A stretch of DNA of 64,000 bases, from the NCBI GenBank assembly GCA_963703385.1, contig OY969816.1, forward strand, positions 2,914,001 through 2,978,000, written 5' to 3'. The translations under genes and the position numbers were made by a program. Position 1 is the first letter of the stretch, and each line of letters opens with the position of its first letter. Positions 47,062-58,264 of the stretch are shown one piece after another. Under the pieces are notes generated by a model. The model was not told where the DNA came from and did not search any database. It was given only the letters and a program-made list of their open reading frames with translations. The DNA is from Rhodoblastus sp963703385. Lineage in GTDB: Bacteria; Pseudomonadota; Alphaproteobacteria; Rhizobiales; Beijerinckiaceae.

Positions 47062-47321
47062 GCCGCGTTTCTCACACGGGGTCGGCCTGCGCCAGCCCAA
47101 GGCGACGACAGGGCAGGAGAATGGCGCAGACCGATGCGCCACATCGGCCAAGCCGTTCGACGCACCCTGTCGTCGCCTTCGGCTGGCCCTCCGGGTTGCA
47201 TTTCGACGGCCGCCCGCTACATCGGGCGGCTCAACCGTATGACGCCATACGCTTTTCGCCGCCCTCCTTGCGTTCGACTCGTCGAAATCGCAACGCAGGT
47301 CGGCGCCGTGTGAGAAATGCG
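47062..47321. mobile_element. MITE-like element, 260 bp
   Basis: Ends are imperfect inverted repeats of about 28 bp: left GTTTCTCACACGGGGTCGG and right, on the other strand, ATTTCTCACACGGCGCCGA, both preceded by CCGC and followed by CCTGCG. No gene inside. It begins at the base after the GT25 stop and ends 7 bp before the xseA stop. Confidence 0.65.
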
Positions 47322-47328
47322 GGCTCAA

Positions 47329-48915
47329 TCAGAAAAGGCTGCCCTGCTCGCCGGGTTTCGCCTTGCGCGGCTTCGCGGCGCGTTTTCCGGTTTGGGCGCC
47401 GTCCAGCGGCGGGCCTGCGGTCGCGGCGATCCTGCCGTCGGCGAATTGCAAGGTGAGAAGCGCGCCGTCGGGCGCCTGGGCGACGGAGCGGATGGGGCCG
47501 CCGGCGGCGTCGCGCGCCAAAGCGAATCCGCGCCGCAGCACCGCCTCATAGCCGACCGCCGCCAGCATCTGCCCGGCATGGCCAAGCGCGTCGCGGCGGC
47601 GCGCCAGAAAGGCGCGGGCCGCCGCGTCGAGCCGCGCCGCCAAAGTCTGCCGCCTTTCGTCTCGCGCGCGCAGATCGTTGCGCAACAGCGCCAGATTGGC
47701 GAGTCGCGCCGCGGAAAAACGCGCGGCCAGCGTTTCCAGCCGCTCGCGCCTTTTCTCGACCAGCGCGACGCGCGCCGCGCCAAGCCGAAACACCAGATTG
47801 TTCAACCGACCCGTGGCGCGCTGCACTTCGGCGTGCGGCGCATGGCGCGCGAGCAGCCGGGAGGCGTTGGCCAGCGCCAGCTGGCGGCGCGAAAGCCCAG
47901 CGGCGAGGCTGGCGTGCAATTTTTCGCCGGCGCGATCCAGCCTCTGGCGCGGCGTAGCCAGCAGGCTCTCCGGCCCCGGCAAAGCGCGAGCCAGAGCGCG
48001 CAGATCGGCGCGGCGGCGGTCCAGCAGCCTAAAAGCGGCGGCGTCAAGGCGGCGAGACCGATCGGCGAGATCGCCCAATAATTCCACGCGCACCGGCACG
48101 GCCTTTTCGGCGGCGCCGGTCGGCGTCGGCGCGCGCAGATCGGCGACGAGATCGAGCAGGGTCCAGTCGGTCTCATGGCCGATCGCCGAAATCAGCGGTA
48201 TCTCGGACTCGGCGGCGGCGCGTAAAACGTCCTCCTCGTTGAAACTCCACAAATCCTCCAGAGAGCCGCCGCCGCGCGCCACGATCACCAGATCGGGGCG
48301 CGGAATAGCGCCGCCCGCCGCAAGAGCGTTGAAGCCGCGAATGGCCGCTGCGACCTCGCCCGCCGAAGTCTCGCCCTGAACCCGCACCGGCCAGACCAGG
48401 ACGCGACGTGGGAAACGGTCGCCGAGACGATGCAGAATGTCGCGGATCACCGCCCCGGTCGGCGAAGTGACGATGCCGATGACGCCGGGCAGGAAGGGCA
48501 GCCGCTTCTTGCGCGCCTCGTCGAACAGGCCTTCAGCGGCAAGCTTTTTCCGGCGTTCCTCCAACAGCGCCATCAAGGCGCCAAGCCCGGCCGGCTCCAA
48601 TTGCTCGATGACGATCTGATAGGACGATTTGCCCGGAAAAGTGGTGATCCGTCCGGTGGCGATCACCTCCAGGCCTTCCTGCGGCTTGGTGCGCAGGCGC
48701 GCAAAAGTTCCCTTCCAGATCACCGCGTCGATGCGGGCGGCAGAATCCTTCAGCGAGAAATAGCAATGACCGGAGGAATGCGACCCGCGATAATTGGAAA
48801 TCTCGCCACGCAGCCGCACATGGCCGAACTGGTCCTCGATCGCGCGCTTCAGCGCCCCGGAAAGCTCCGAGACGGTCAGTTCCGGCGCATTGGTCAAGGG
48901 CGCGTTTTCACTCAT
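47329..48915 (-). CDS. xseA: Exodeoxyribonuclease VII large subunit
   Basis: 528 aa from ATG 48915. OB-fold N-terminus (LTVSELSGALKRAIEDQFGH, RLRGEISNYRGSHSSGHCYF), then catalytic domain: GIVTSPTGAVIRDILHRL, FPRRVLVWPVRVQGETSAGE, VIVARGGGSLEDLWSFNEED and SAIGHETDWTLLDLVADLRA PTPTGAAE. A long coiled-coil of Arg/Ala-rich helices follows. The C-terminal extension (about 460-528) is typical of alphaproteobacteria. Divergent from lepA. Confidence 0.95.
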   Translation of the reverse strand: MSENAPLTNAPELTVSELSGALKRAIEDQFGHVRLRGEISNYRGSHSSGHCYFSLKDSAARIDAVIWKGTFARLRTKPQEGLEVIATGRITTFPGKSSYQIVIEQLEPAGLGALMALLEERRKKLAAEGLFDEARKKRLPFLPGVIGIVTSPTGAVIRDILHRLGDRFPRRVLVWPVRVQGETSAGEVAAAIRGFNALAAGGAIPRPDLVIVARGGGSLEDLWSFNEEDVLRAAAESEIPLISAIGHETDWTLLDLVADLRAPTPTGAAEKAVPVRVELLGDLADRSRRLDAAAFRLLDRRRADLRALARALPGPESLLATPRQRLDRAGEKLHASLAAGLSRRQLALANASRLLARHAPHAEVQRATGRLNNLVFRLGAARVALVEKRRERLETLAARFSAARLANLALLRNDLRARDERRQTLAARLDAAARAFLARRRDALGHAGQMLAAVGYEAVLRRGFALARDAAGGPIRSVAQAPDGALLTLQFADGRIAATAGPPLDGAQTGKRAAKPRKAKPGEQGSLF

Positions 48916-49045
48916 GGCCGAACGATCCCTTCGCGCCCCCTGTCTATCAGATTTTGCCCAGGCGCCGGAAGCGGTCAGCCCGAAAAATGGCCGGCGTGCG
49001 CCGCGCTCTCTTCCTTTCACCCTTGACGCCTGCTATCTGCCGGTC

Positions 49046-50851
49046 ATGACCGCGCACAAAATCGAAAACATCCGCAATTTCTCCATCGTCGCCCATATCG
49101 ACCATGGCAAATCGACGCTCGCCGACCGGCTGATCCAGCAGACCGGCGCCCTGGCCGAGCGCGACATGGTCGAGCAGGTGCTGGACTCGATGGATATCGA
49201 ACGCGAGCGCGGCATCACCATCAAGGCCCAGACGGTGCGCCTCGAATATCAGGCGCAAGACGGCAAGACCTATATCCTCAACCTGATGGACACGCCCGGG
49301 CACGTCGACTTCGCCTATGAGGTGTCGCGTTCGCTGGCGGCCTGCGAGGGCTCATTGCTGGTGGTGGACGCCTCCCAGGGCGTCGAGGCCCAGACGCTCG
49401 CCAATGTCTATCACGCGCTCGACGCCGGCCATGAAATCGTGCCGGTGCTCAACAAGATCGACCTGCCCGCCGCCGAGCCCGACCGCATCAAGGCCCAGAT
49501 CGAGGAAGTGATCGGCCTCGACGCCTCCGAGGCCGTGCCGATCTCGGCCAAGACCGGCCTCAACATCGATCAGGTTCTCGAAGCCATCGTCAAAAAGCTC
49601 CCCGCCCCGCAGGGCGACGAAAAGGCGCCGCTGAAAGCTTTACTGGTCGACAGCTGGTACGACGCCTATCTCGGCGTGGTGGTGCTGGTGCGCATTTTCG
49701 ACGGCGAATTGCGCAAGGGCCAGAAGATCCAGATGATGGGCACGGGCGCCCATTACGAGGTCGACCGCCTCGGCGTGTTCCGCCCCAAGATGCAGGATAT
49801 CCAGAAACTCGGCCCCGGAGAGGTCGGCTTCATCACCGCCCAGATCAAGCAGGTCGCCGACACCCGCGTCGGCGACACCATCACCGACGACAGAAAACCC
49901 TGCGCCAAGGCCCTGCCCGGCTTCAAGCCGGCCCAGCCGGTGGTGTTCTGCGGGCTTTTCCCGGTGGACGCCGCCGATTTCGAAGACTTGCGCGCTGCTA
50001 TGGGAAAACTCAGGCTCAACGACGCCAGTTTTTCTTTCGAGATGGAAAGCTCCGCCGCGCTGGGCTTCGGTTTTCGTTGCGGCTTTCTGGGACTGCTTCA
50101 TCTCGAAATCATCCAGGAGCGGCTGGAGCGCGAGTTCAACCTCGACCTGATCGCCACCGCGCCCTCGGTCATCTACAAGATCGTGCTGACCTCGGGCGAA
50201 ACGCTCGAACTGCACAACCCGGCCGACATGCCGGATGTGGTCAAGATTGCCGAAATCCAGGAGCCCTGGATCAAGGCGACCATTCTGACGCCCGACGAAT
50301 ATCTCGGCGCGGTTTTAAAACTTTGCCAGGACCGGCGCGGCGTGCAGGTGGACCTGAACTATGTCGGCAAGCGCGCCATGGTGGTCTATGAGCTACCGCT
50401 CAACGAAGTGGTGTTCGATTTCTACGACCGGCTGAAGTCGATCTCCAAGGGCTATGCTTCCTTCGACTATACGATCATCGACTATCGCGCCGGCGATCTG
50501 GTCAAGATGTCGATCCTGGTCAACGCCGAGCCGGTCGATGCGCTCTCGATGTTGGTGCATCGCAACAGGGCGGACTCGCGCGGCCGCGCCATGTGCGAAA
50601 AGCTGCGCGAACTGATCCCGCAGCATATGTTCCAGATTCCGATCCAGGCCGCCATCGGCGCGAAAATCATCGCCCGCGAGACCATCCGGGCGCTGCGCAA
50701 GGACGTGACCGCCAAATGCTATGGCGGCGACGTGACCCGCAAAAGAAAGCTCCTGGAAAAGCAGAAGGAAGGCAAGAAGCGGATGCGGCAGTTCGGCAAG
50801 GTCGAAATCCCGCAGGAGGCTTTCATCGCCGCGCTCAAGATGGACAGCTGA
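49046..50851 (+). CDS. lepA: Elongation factor 4 (LepA)
   Basis: 601 aa from ATG 49046; open frame reaches further up but the family starts here. Ribosome-bound GTPase affecting initiation and back-translocation. G motifs: VAHIDHGKSTLADRL, RGITIKAQTV, DTPGHVDFAYEVSRSL, LNKIDLPAAEPD. Domain IV region GFRCGFLGLLHLEIIQERLE, and the LepA-specific C-terminus with CYGGDVTRKRKLLEKQKEGK. Confidence 0.97.
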   Translation: MTAHKIENIRNFSIVAHIDHGKSTLADRLIQQTGALAERDMVEQVLDSMDIERERGITIKAQTVRLEYQAQDGKTYILNLMDTPGHVDFAYEVSRSLAACEGSLLVVDASQGVEAQTLANVYHALDAGHEIVPVLNKIDLPAAEPDRIKAQIEEVIGLDASEAVPISAKTGLNIDQVLEAIVKKLPAPQGDEKAPLKALLVDSWYDAYLGVVVLVRIFDGELRKGQKIQMMGTGAHYEVDRLGVFRPKMQDIQKLGPGEVGFITAQIKQVADTRVGDTITDDRKPCAKALPGFKPAQPVVFCGLFPVDAADFEDLRAAMGKLRLNDASFSFEMESSAALGFGFRCGFLGLLHLEIIQERLEREFNLDLIATAPSVIYKIVLTSGETLELHNPADMPDVVKIAEIQEPWIKATILTPDEYLGAVLKLCQDRRGVQVDLNYVGKRAMVVYELPLNEVVFDFYDRLKSISKGYASFDYTIIDYRAGDLVKMSILVNAEPVDALSMLVHRNRADSRGRAMCEKLRELIPQHMFQIPIQAAIGAKIIARETIRALRKDVTAKCYGGDVTRKRKLLEKQKEGKKRMRQFGKVEIPQEAFIAALKMDS

Positions 50852-50900
50852 GCGGGGACGTCCCCAGCCTTCGGAGCTTTGACGGCGGCGGACTTGCCGG

Positions 50901-51170
50901 TCAGTTCCCGTTGTAATAAGTCTGCGGGTAATTTTGGCTCGGATAATAGGTCTGCGGATAATAATTCGGGGACTGATAGACCGGCGTATTAAATTGCGGC
51001 GCCGGCGGAACGATGGCGGGCGGGACATTCGCGGGCGGAATATTGGCCGAAGGCGCGTAACTCGGCGCCGACTCGGTGGGCGGCGCGTAATATTGCTGCG
51101 CCAGCGAGGGCGTCGCCGAGGCGAGAGCGACCAAAGAAACAAAAAAAGTCATGCGGACGGGGAAGCGCAT
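50901..51170 (-). CDS. Exported Pro/Tyr-rich small protein
   Basis: 89 aa from ATG 51170, with AGGAGGG upstream. Signal peptide RMTFFVSLVALASATPSLAQ. The mature part is low-complexity: repeated IPPANVPPAIVPPAPQ and then YYPQTYYPSQNYPQTYYNGN. Probably disordered and surface-exposed. Same orientation as the DUF992 gene upstream; no family recognised. Confidence 0.7.
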   Translation of the reverse strand: MRFPVRMTFFVSLVALASATPSLAQQYYAPPTESAPSYAPSANIPPANVPPAIVPPAPQFNTPVYQSPNYYPQTYYPSQNYPQTYYNGN

Positions 51171-51277
51171 CGGAGTCCCTCCTGGAGAGGCCGAACATCT
51201 CCAGAAAGTCTGCGCTTCGAAACTGGCGCGAGGCCTGCGGGCAAGACCGGCCGCCCGAGGCGGCCGGCGCGCGTCAC

Positions 51278-51781
51278 TCAGTGTTGGTGGTGGTGATGAC
51301 GCCGCGGCGGCGGCGCGTAATTCAGCGTCATGCCGGCAATGCCGGCGGCGACGTTCAGGCCTGCCTGGGCATTGAGCGACACCGGTTGGAGCGCGATCGT
51401 GCTGGCGTTGCCGCCGACAAGGACATTGGCCCCCAGGCCGACGCCGACGGTCACCGAACCGGTCGCGCCGCCATAGCCGCCGGCGAGCGCGCCGGCGGGA
51501 GGGGCGGCGGTCGGCGCGAAAACCGCCCAGGCCAGCACGCCCTTGGTGGTCGGGCCGAGATCGACGCCGATTTTGGTGATCGACCCGACATAACGTTCCA
51601 TATAGCCGCTGTCCGCCTTGAAGACGCAGTTCAGGGCGCGATTCGAGGCAATGATCATTCCGGGACCGCCGGCGACCTGGCAATTCAATGTGCCGACCTT
51701 CGTCGAATCCGCGGAAGCGGCCTGGGCGGAAAATGCGAGCGCCGCCACCGAGGCGGCGAACAGAAGGGAACGCATGGTCAT
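51278..51781 (-). CDS. DUF992 family exported protein
   Basis: 167 aa from ATG 51781 (or 51775). Signal peptide LLFAASVAALAFSAQAASAD. DUF992 marks: VGTLNCQVAGGPGMIIASNR, ALNCVFKADSGYMERYVGSI, IGVDLGPTTKGVLAWAVFAP and GVGLGANVLVGG, ending in a His-rich tail RRHHHHQH. Alphaproteobacterial periplasmic family of unknown role. The His tail could bind metal. Confidence 0.88.
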   Translation of the reverse strand: MTMRSLLFAASVAALAFSAQAASADSTKVGTLNCQVAGGPGMIIASNRALNCVFKADSGYMERYVGSITKIGVDLGPTTKGVLAWAVFAPTAAPPAGALAGGYGGATGSVTVGVGLGANVLVGGNASTIALQPVSLNAQAGLNVAAGIAGMTLNYAPPPRRHHHHQH

Positions 51782-51974
51782 GGGGAAATCCTTCCTTGCA
51801 CAAGGCGCCCGAACTTCCCGAATCTCCAGGAAGTTCACGCGGCTCCGGCCATCGGACGGTTCGACCGCGCCTCAGCGCTCGCGCATTATCTCGCCGCAGG
51901 CTGTGCCGTGGCAATAAAAAAATTCGGCAGGAAGGTTTCGCGCGCCGTGGCCCAGGCCGGCCGCGCGAAAAAAG

Positions 51975-52448
51975 TCAGATGAAGTCGATCTTCATGATCT
52001 CATAGCTCTTGCCGCCGCCGGGCGCGTTGACCTCGACCGAATCGCCGACCTTCTTGCCGATCAGGGCGCGGGAGATCGGCGAAGAAATCGACACCTTGCC
52101 CGATTTGACGTCCGCCTCCATGTCGCCGACGATCTGGTAGCGCTTCTCCGCCTCGGTGTCTTCGTCGATCAGGGTCACGGTCGCGCCGAATTTGACCGTG
52201 GCGCCGGAAAGCTTGCCGACGTCGATCACATCCGCGCGGGAGAGCTTGTCCTCCAGTTCGGCGATCCGGCCTTCGTTGTGCGACTGCGACTCCTTGGCCG
52301 CGTGATATTCGGCGTTCTCGGACAGATCGCCATGGGATCGCGCTTCCGCAATGGCCTGAATGATGCGTGGGCGCTCCTCCCGCTGGCGGCGCTTCAGCTC
52401 TGCTTCGAGGGCCGCATATCCTGCGACGGTCATGGGCAGCTTTTCCAT
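51975..52448 (-). CDS. greA: Transcription elongation factor GreA
   Basis: 157 aa, full length. Coiled-coil N-terminal domain (GYAALEAELKRRQREERPRI, then HGDLSENAEYHAAKESQSHN with the acidic tip residues that reach the polymerase active site) and C-terminal FKBP-like domain (GATVTLIDEDTEAEKRYQIV, ISSPISRALIGKKVGDSVEV). Rescues backtracked RNA polymerase. Confidence 0.97.
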   Translation of the reverse strand: MEKLPMTVAGYAALEAELKRRQREERPRIIQAIAEARSHGDLSENAEYHAAKESQSHNEGRIAELEDKLSRADVIDVGKLSGATVKFGATVTLIDEDTEAEKRYQIVGDMEADVKSGKVSISSPISRALIGKKVGDSVEVNAPGGGKSYEIMKIDFI

Positions 52449-52785
52449 CCTGCGACTCTTTCAAATCCTAAGGCTCGCTCCGCCGCGCGCGGCGGAACTT
52501 TCGGCGCCGCCGGCCGACGTTCGGCGCGGCGACTGTGGGCAAAACGCGAGACGCGCCCGTCTAGGGCGCGTCGCTTGCTGCTTTGCAGCGGACTCATGAT
52601 GGAACAGCGGCGGGCGCAGGTCAACCGCCCCTTCAGCGCCATCGTGGCGCGGGAGCCGGGTCAGACGATTGTGAACGAATCTGCGTCGACGGCGCGCCGC
52701 GCATCTTGTCAAGGAATCAAAACGGGAACAAACTCCGGTTCAAGCCGGCCCCAACAAGAATGTCGGCAGTTTTGGAGGGAAAATT
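52449..52785. other. Intergenic region between greA and the DUF1304-like gene
   Basis: 337 bp between divergent genes, so promoters for both must lie here. No gene, repeat or clear promoter box was made out. GGAGG near 52775 is the ribosome site of the next gene. Confidence 0.5.
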
Positions 52786-53148
52786 ATGGCCGCCATCGCA
52801 AATTACTTGGTCGCCTTGAGCGCGGTTGGACAAATCTGGTGCCTGGTTCTTGGCATGTTCCTGTGGCGGACGCCCGTCGGCGTCACCAATTACGACATGA
52901 CGCAGGAATTCGCCAACGCCTCCGCGAAATTGGCGGCCCATCAGAGCCTTTATAATGGCTTTCTGGCGATCGGGCTGATGTGGTCGCTGTTGGCCGTGTC
53001 GCATGCGTTCGAACTCAAGGTTTTTTTCCTGGCTTGCGCGATCGTCGCGGGTTCGCATTGCGCGGCGACCGTCAGCCGGCGCATTTTTTATGTGTCGGCC
53101 GTGCCGGCCATCGCCGCGCTGGCCTTTGTCCTCGCGGCCGGACGATAA
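52786..53148 (+). CDS. DUF1304-like membrane protein
   Basis: 120 aa with about four hydrophobic helices: IANYLVALSAVGQIWCLVLG, LYNGFLAIGLMWSLLAVS, VFFLACAIVAGSHCAA and FYVSAVPAIAALAFVLAAG. The arrangement, with EFANASAKLAAHQSLYNGFL after the first helix, matches DUF1304 (integral membrane, unknown function). Converges on carB with 17 bp between stops. Confidence 0.8.
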   Translation: MAAIANYLVALSAVGQIWCLVLGMFLWRTPVGVTNYDMTQEFANASAKLAAHQSLYNGFLAIGLMWSLLAVSHAFELKVFFLACAIVAGSHCAATVSRRIFYVSAVPAIAALAFVLAAGR

Positions 53149-53165
53149 ACCGCAAGGCGGGCGGA

Positions 53166-56489
<3,324 letters not shown>

Positions 56490-56770
56490 GGTCCGCTCTT
56501 TATTGTTTGCCTCGACCGCCAAGCGGTCGAGGCGCCCCTCGCATCAGCTCGGCGCGCACAAAAAAAGGCCGCGCTTTCGGCCAAAAAGGCCGGAGCGCGT
56601 CCTCCGCTGTCATCCCGCTTCGGGAAAATTTCGCCGCGTCGGGGGAGATTTCGGTCGAGAGACGCCCGGCCCGAATGTGACGCTCCTGTTAGCGCAAGTT
56701 GACCGCGCTGTGAACCCCCGAGACAAAGGATCGGGGAACTTTCAAGGAAAGGTAACGGGTTCGGGCGATT

Positions 56771-57133
56771 ATGCGCGCGATGTCCAGACGGAAACCGCCG
56801 CTAAACCCTCCCTTCCGCGTCCTTGCCGCCGCTTTGCTGGCCCTGGCGGCGGGAGCGACGGCGCGCGCTCAGGGGGCCGGCGGGCGGGAGCTGACCGTCG
56901 GCAAACATTCCATGGTCGACGCCTGCGCGCCCTGCCACGGCGCCGACGGTCTCGCCCATGACGCCGAGGTTCCCAATCTGGCCGGCCAGAACGCCGCCTA
57001 TCTCTACAACCAGTTGCGCGCCTTCCGCAGCGGGCGGCGGCCGCACAAGGAAATGCTCTACATGAGCCGGCAATTGTCCGACGAGGACATGCGCGCCCTC
57101 GCCCAATATTTCTCGCAATTGCCGCCACGCTAG
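56771..57133 (+). CDS. Class I c-type cytochrome
   Basis: 120 aa from ATG 56771 (ATG 56780 also possible). Signal peptide (FRVLAAALLALAAGATARAQ), heme-binding CAPCH in VDACAPCHGADGL, VPNLAGQNAAYLYNQLRAFR and KEMLYMSRQLSDEDMRALAQ with Met as likely sixth ligand. This is the single-domain form related to cytochrome c4/c553 of periplasmic electron transfer. Its oxidase or dehydrogenase partner is not nearby. Confidence 0.9.
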   Translation: MRAMSRRKPPLNPPFRVLAAALLALAAGATARAQGAGGRELTVGKHSMVDACAPCHGADGLAHDAEVPNLAGQNAAYLYNQLRAFRSGRRPHKEMLYMSRQLSDEDMRALAQYFSQLPPR

Positions 57134-57229
57134 AGCGTTTTCCGTTCCTTCGGAATCGGAATAACGCTCTAGCCTCTTGTTTCAACGCATATTCTTGTCC
57201 AAAAAGTCTGCAACTTTTTGGGAATATGC
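57131..57229. repeat. RIME-like intergenic palindromes
   Basis: Two palindromic units: TAGAGCGTT...AACGCTCTA (57131-57171) and GCATATTC..CCAAAAAGT with its complement ACTTTTTGG..GAATATGC (57187-57229). They recall the Rhizobium-type intergenic mosaic elements. A half unit (AGAGCGTTTTCCGA) appears again at 58160. Confidence 0.7.
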
Positions 57230-57247
57230 TCTAACCGGGACCGCCAA

Positions 57248-57637
57248 ATGTCGTTGCGTCGTCAGTTCTCGTCCTTCGTCGTCGTCGGCCTGGTCGCCAC
57301 GGCGGCCCATTACGCCGTGCTGATCTCGCTGAAGGAGTTGGCGCATTGGAGCGTCATTCCCGCGACGCTCTCCGGCTTCTGCCTCGGCGGCGTCGTCTCC
57401 TATATCCTCAACCGCCGGCACACTTTCATCAGCGACCGCGCCCATGGCGAAGCCGGATGGCGCTTTTTCACCGTTTCGGCGACCGGCTTTTTCCTCACCT
57501 GGGGCCTGATGCGCCTGTTCGTCGTCGCCTGGGGCGCGCCTTACCTGCCGGCGCAAATGGTCACCACCGGGCTGGTGATGCTGTGGAATTTTTACGCTAA
57601 CCGCCACTGGACCTTCCGCGCCAGGGTCCCGGCGTGA
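57248..57637 (+). CDS. GtrA family membrane protein
   Basis: 129 aa from ATG 57248. Four membrane helices with GtrA marks: FVVVGLVATAAHYAVLISLK, ATLSGFCLGGVVSYILNRRH, TFISDR and LVMLWNFYANRHWTF at the C-terminus. GtrA proteins are thought to flip polyprenyl-linked sugars. No partner glycosyltransferase is adjacent. Confidence 0.9.
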   Translation: MSLRRQFSSFVVVGLVATAAHYAVLISLKELAHWSVIPATLSGFCLGGVVSYILNRRHTFISDRAHGEAGWRFFTVSATGFFLTWGLMRLFVVAWGAPYLPAQMVTTGLVMLWNFYANRHWTFRARVPA

Positions 57638-57656
57638 GACGCCGCGAGGATCGGCC

Positions 57657-58160
57657 TTGAACGCTACGTCCGAGATTCCGCGGCCCGGCATGGCCCCGGG
57701 CCGCGCCGCCGCGCTCGCCGTCGGCCTGGTCTTTTTCAATTCCCTGCTCGGCCAGTTCGCGACGCTGCCCAATATCGCGCCCTGGTACGAGAGGTTGGCC
57801 AAGCCCGGATTCGCCCCGCCCAACCTGGTTTTCGCTCCGGTCTGGACCCTGCTTTACGCTTTGATGGCGCTGGCCTTCTGGCGCATCCTGATCCAGCCGA
57901 AACAGAAGGCGCGCAGCCTTGCCATCGGGCTTTTTCTCGCCCAGCTCGCGCTCAATGTGATCTGGAGTTTCGCCTTTTTCGCCGCCCATTCGCCCCTGCT
58001 CGGCCTGATCGACATCGTTCCGCAGGAAGCGCTGCTCATCGCCACGACCGTGCTGTTCTGGCGTCTCGACCAACTCGCGGGCCTTTGCCTCGCGCCGCTT
58101 GCGCTCTGGGTGGGCTTTGCGACGGCGCTGAATTTCGCCATCGTGCGGCTGAACGGATAG
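57657..58160 (+). CDS. tspO: TspO/MBR family protein
   Basis: 167 aa from TTG 57657, or about 156 aa from ATG 57690. Five-helix translocator-protein fold: WYERLAKPGFAPPNLVFAPV with the WY..L.KP..PP signature, WTLLYALMALAFWRIL, LFLAQLALNVIWSFAFFAAH, and WRLDQLAGLCLAPLALWVGF. Binds porphyrins and regulates tetrapyrrole or stress responses in bacteria. Confidence 0.92.
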   Translation: MNATSEIPRPGMAPGRAAALAVGLVFFNSLLGQFATLPNIAPWYERLAKPGFAPPNLVFAPVWTLLYALMALAFWRILIQPKQKARSLAIGLFLAQLALNVIWSFAFFAAHSPLLGLIDIVPQEALLIATTVLFWRLDQLAGLCLAPLALWVGFATALNFAIVRLNG

Positions 58161-58264
58161 AGCGTTTTCCGACCATATTGGCGCAAACCGTTTGCTTTCG
58201 GGGGACGATCCGGCGGACGCGCCGCGCTCCGCGCGGGCCATCTGATCGGAGGCTCCCGGGAGCC

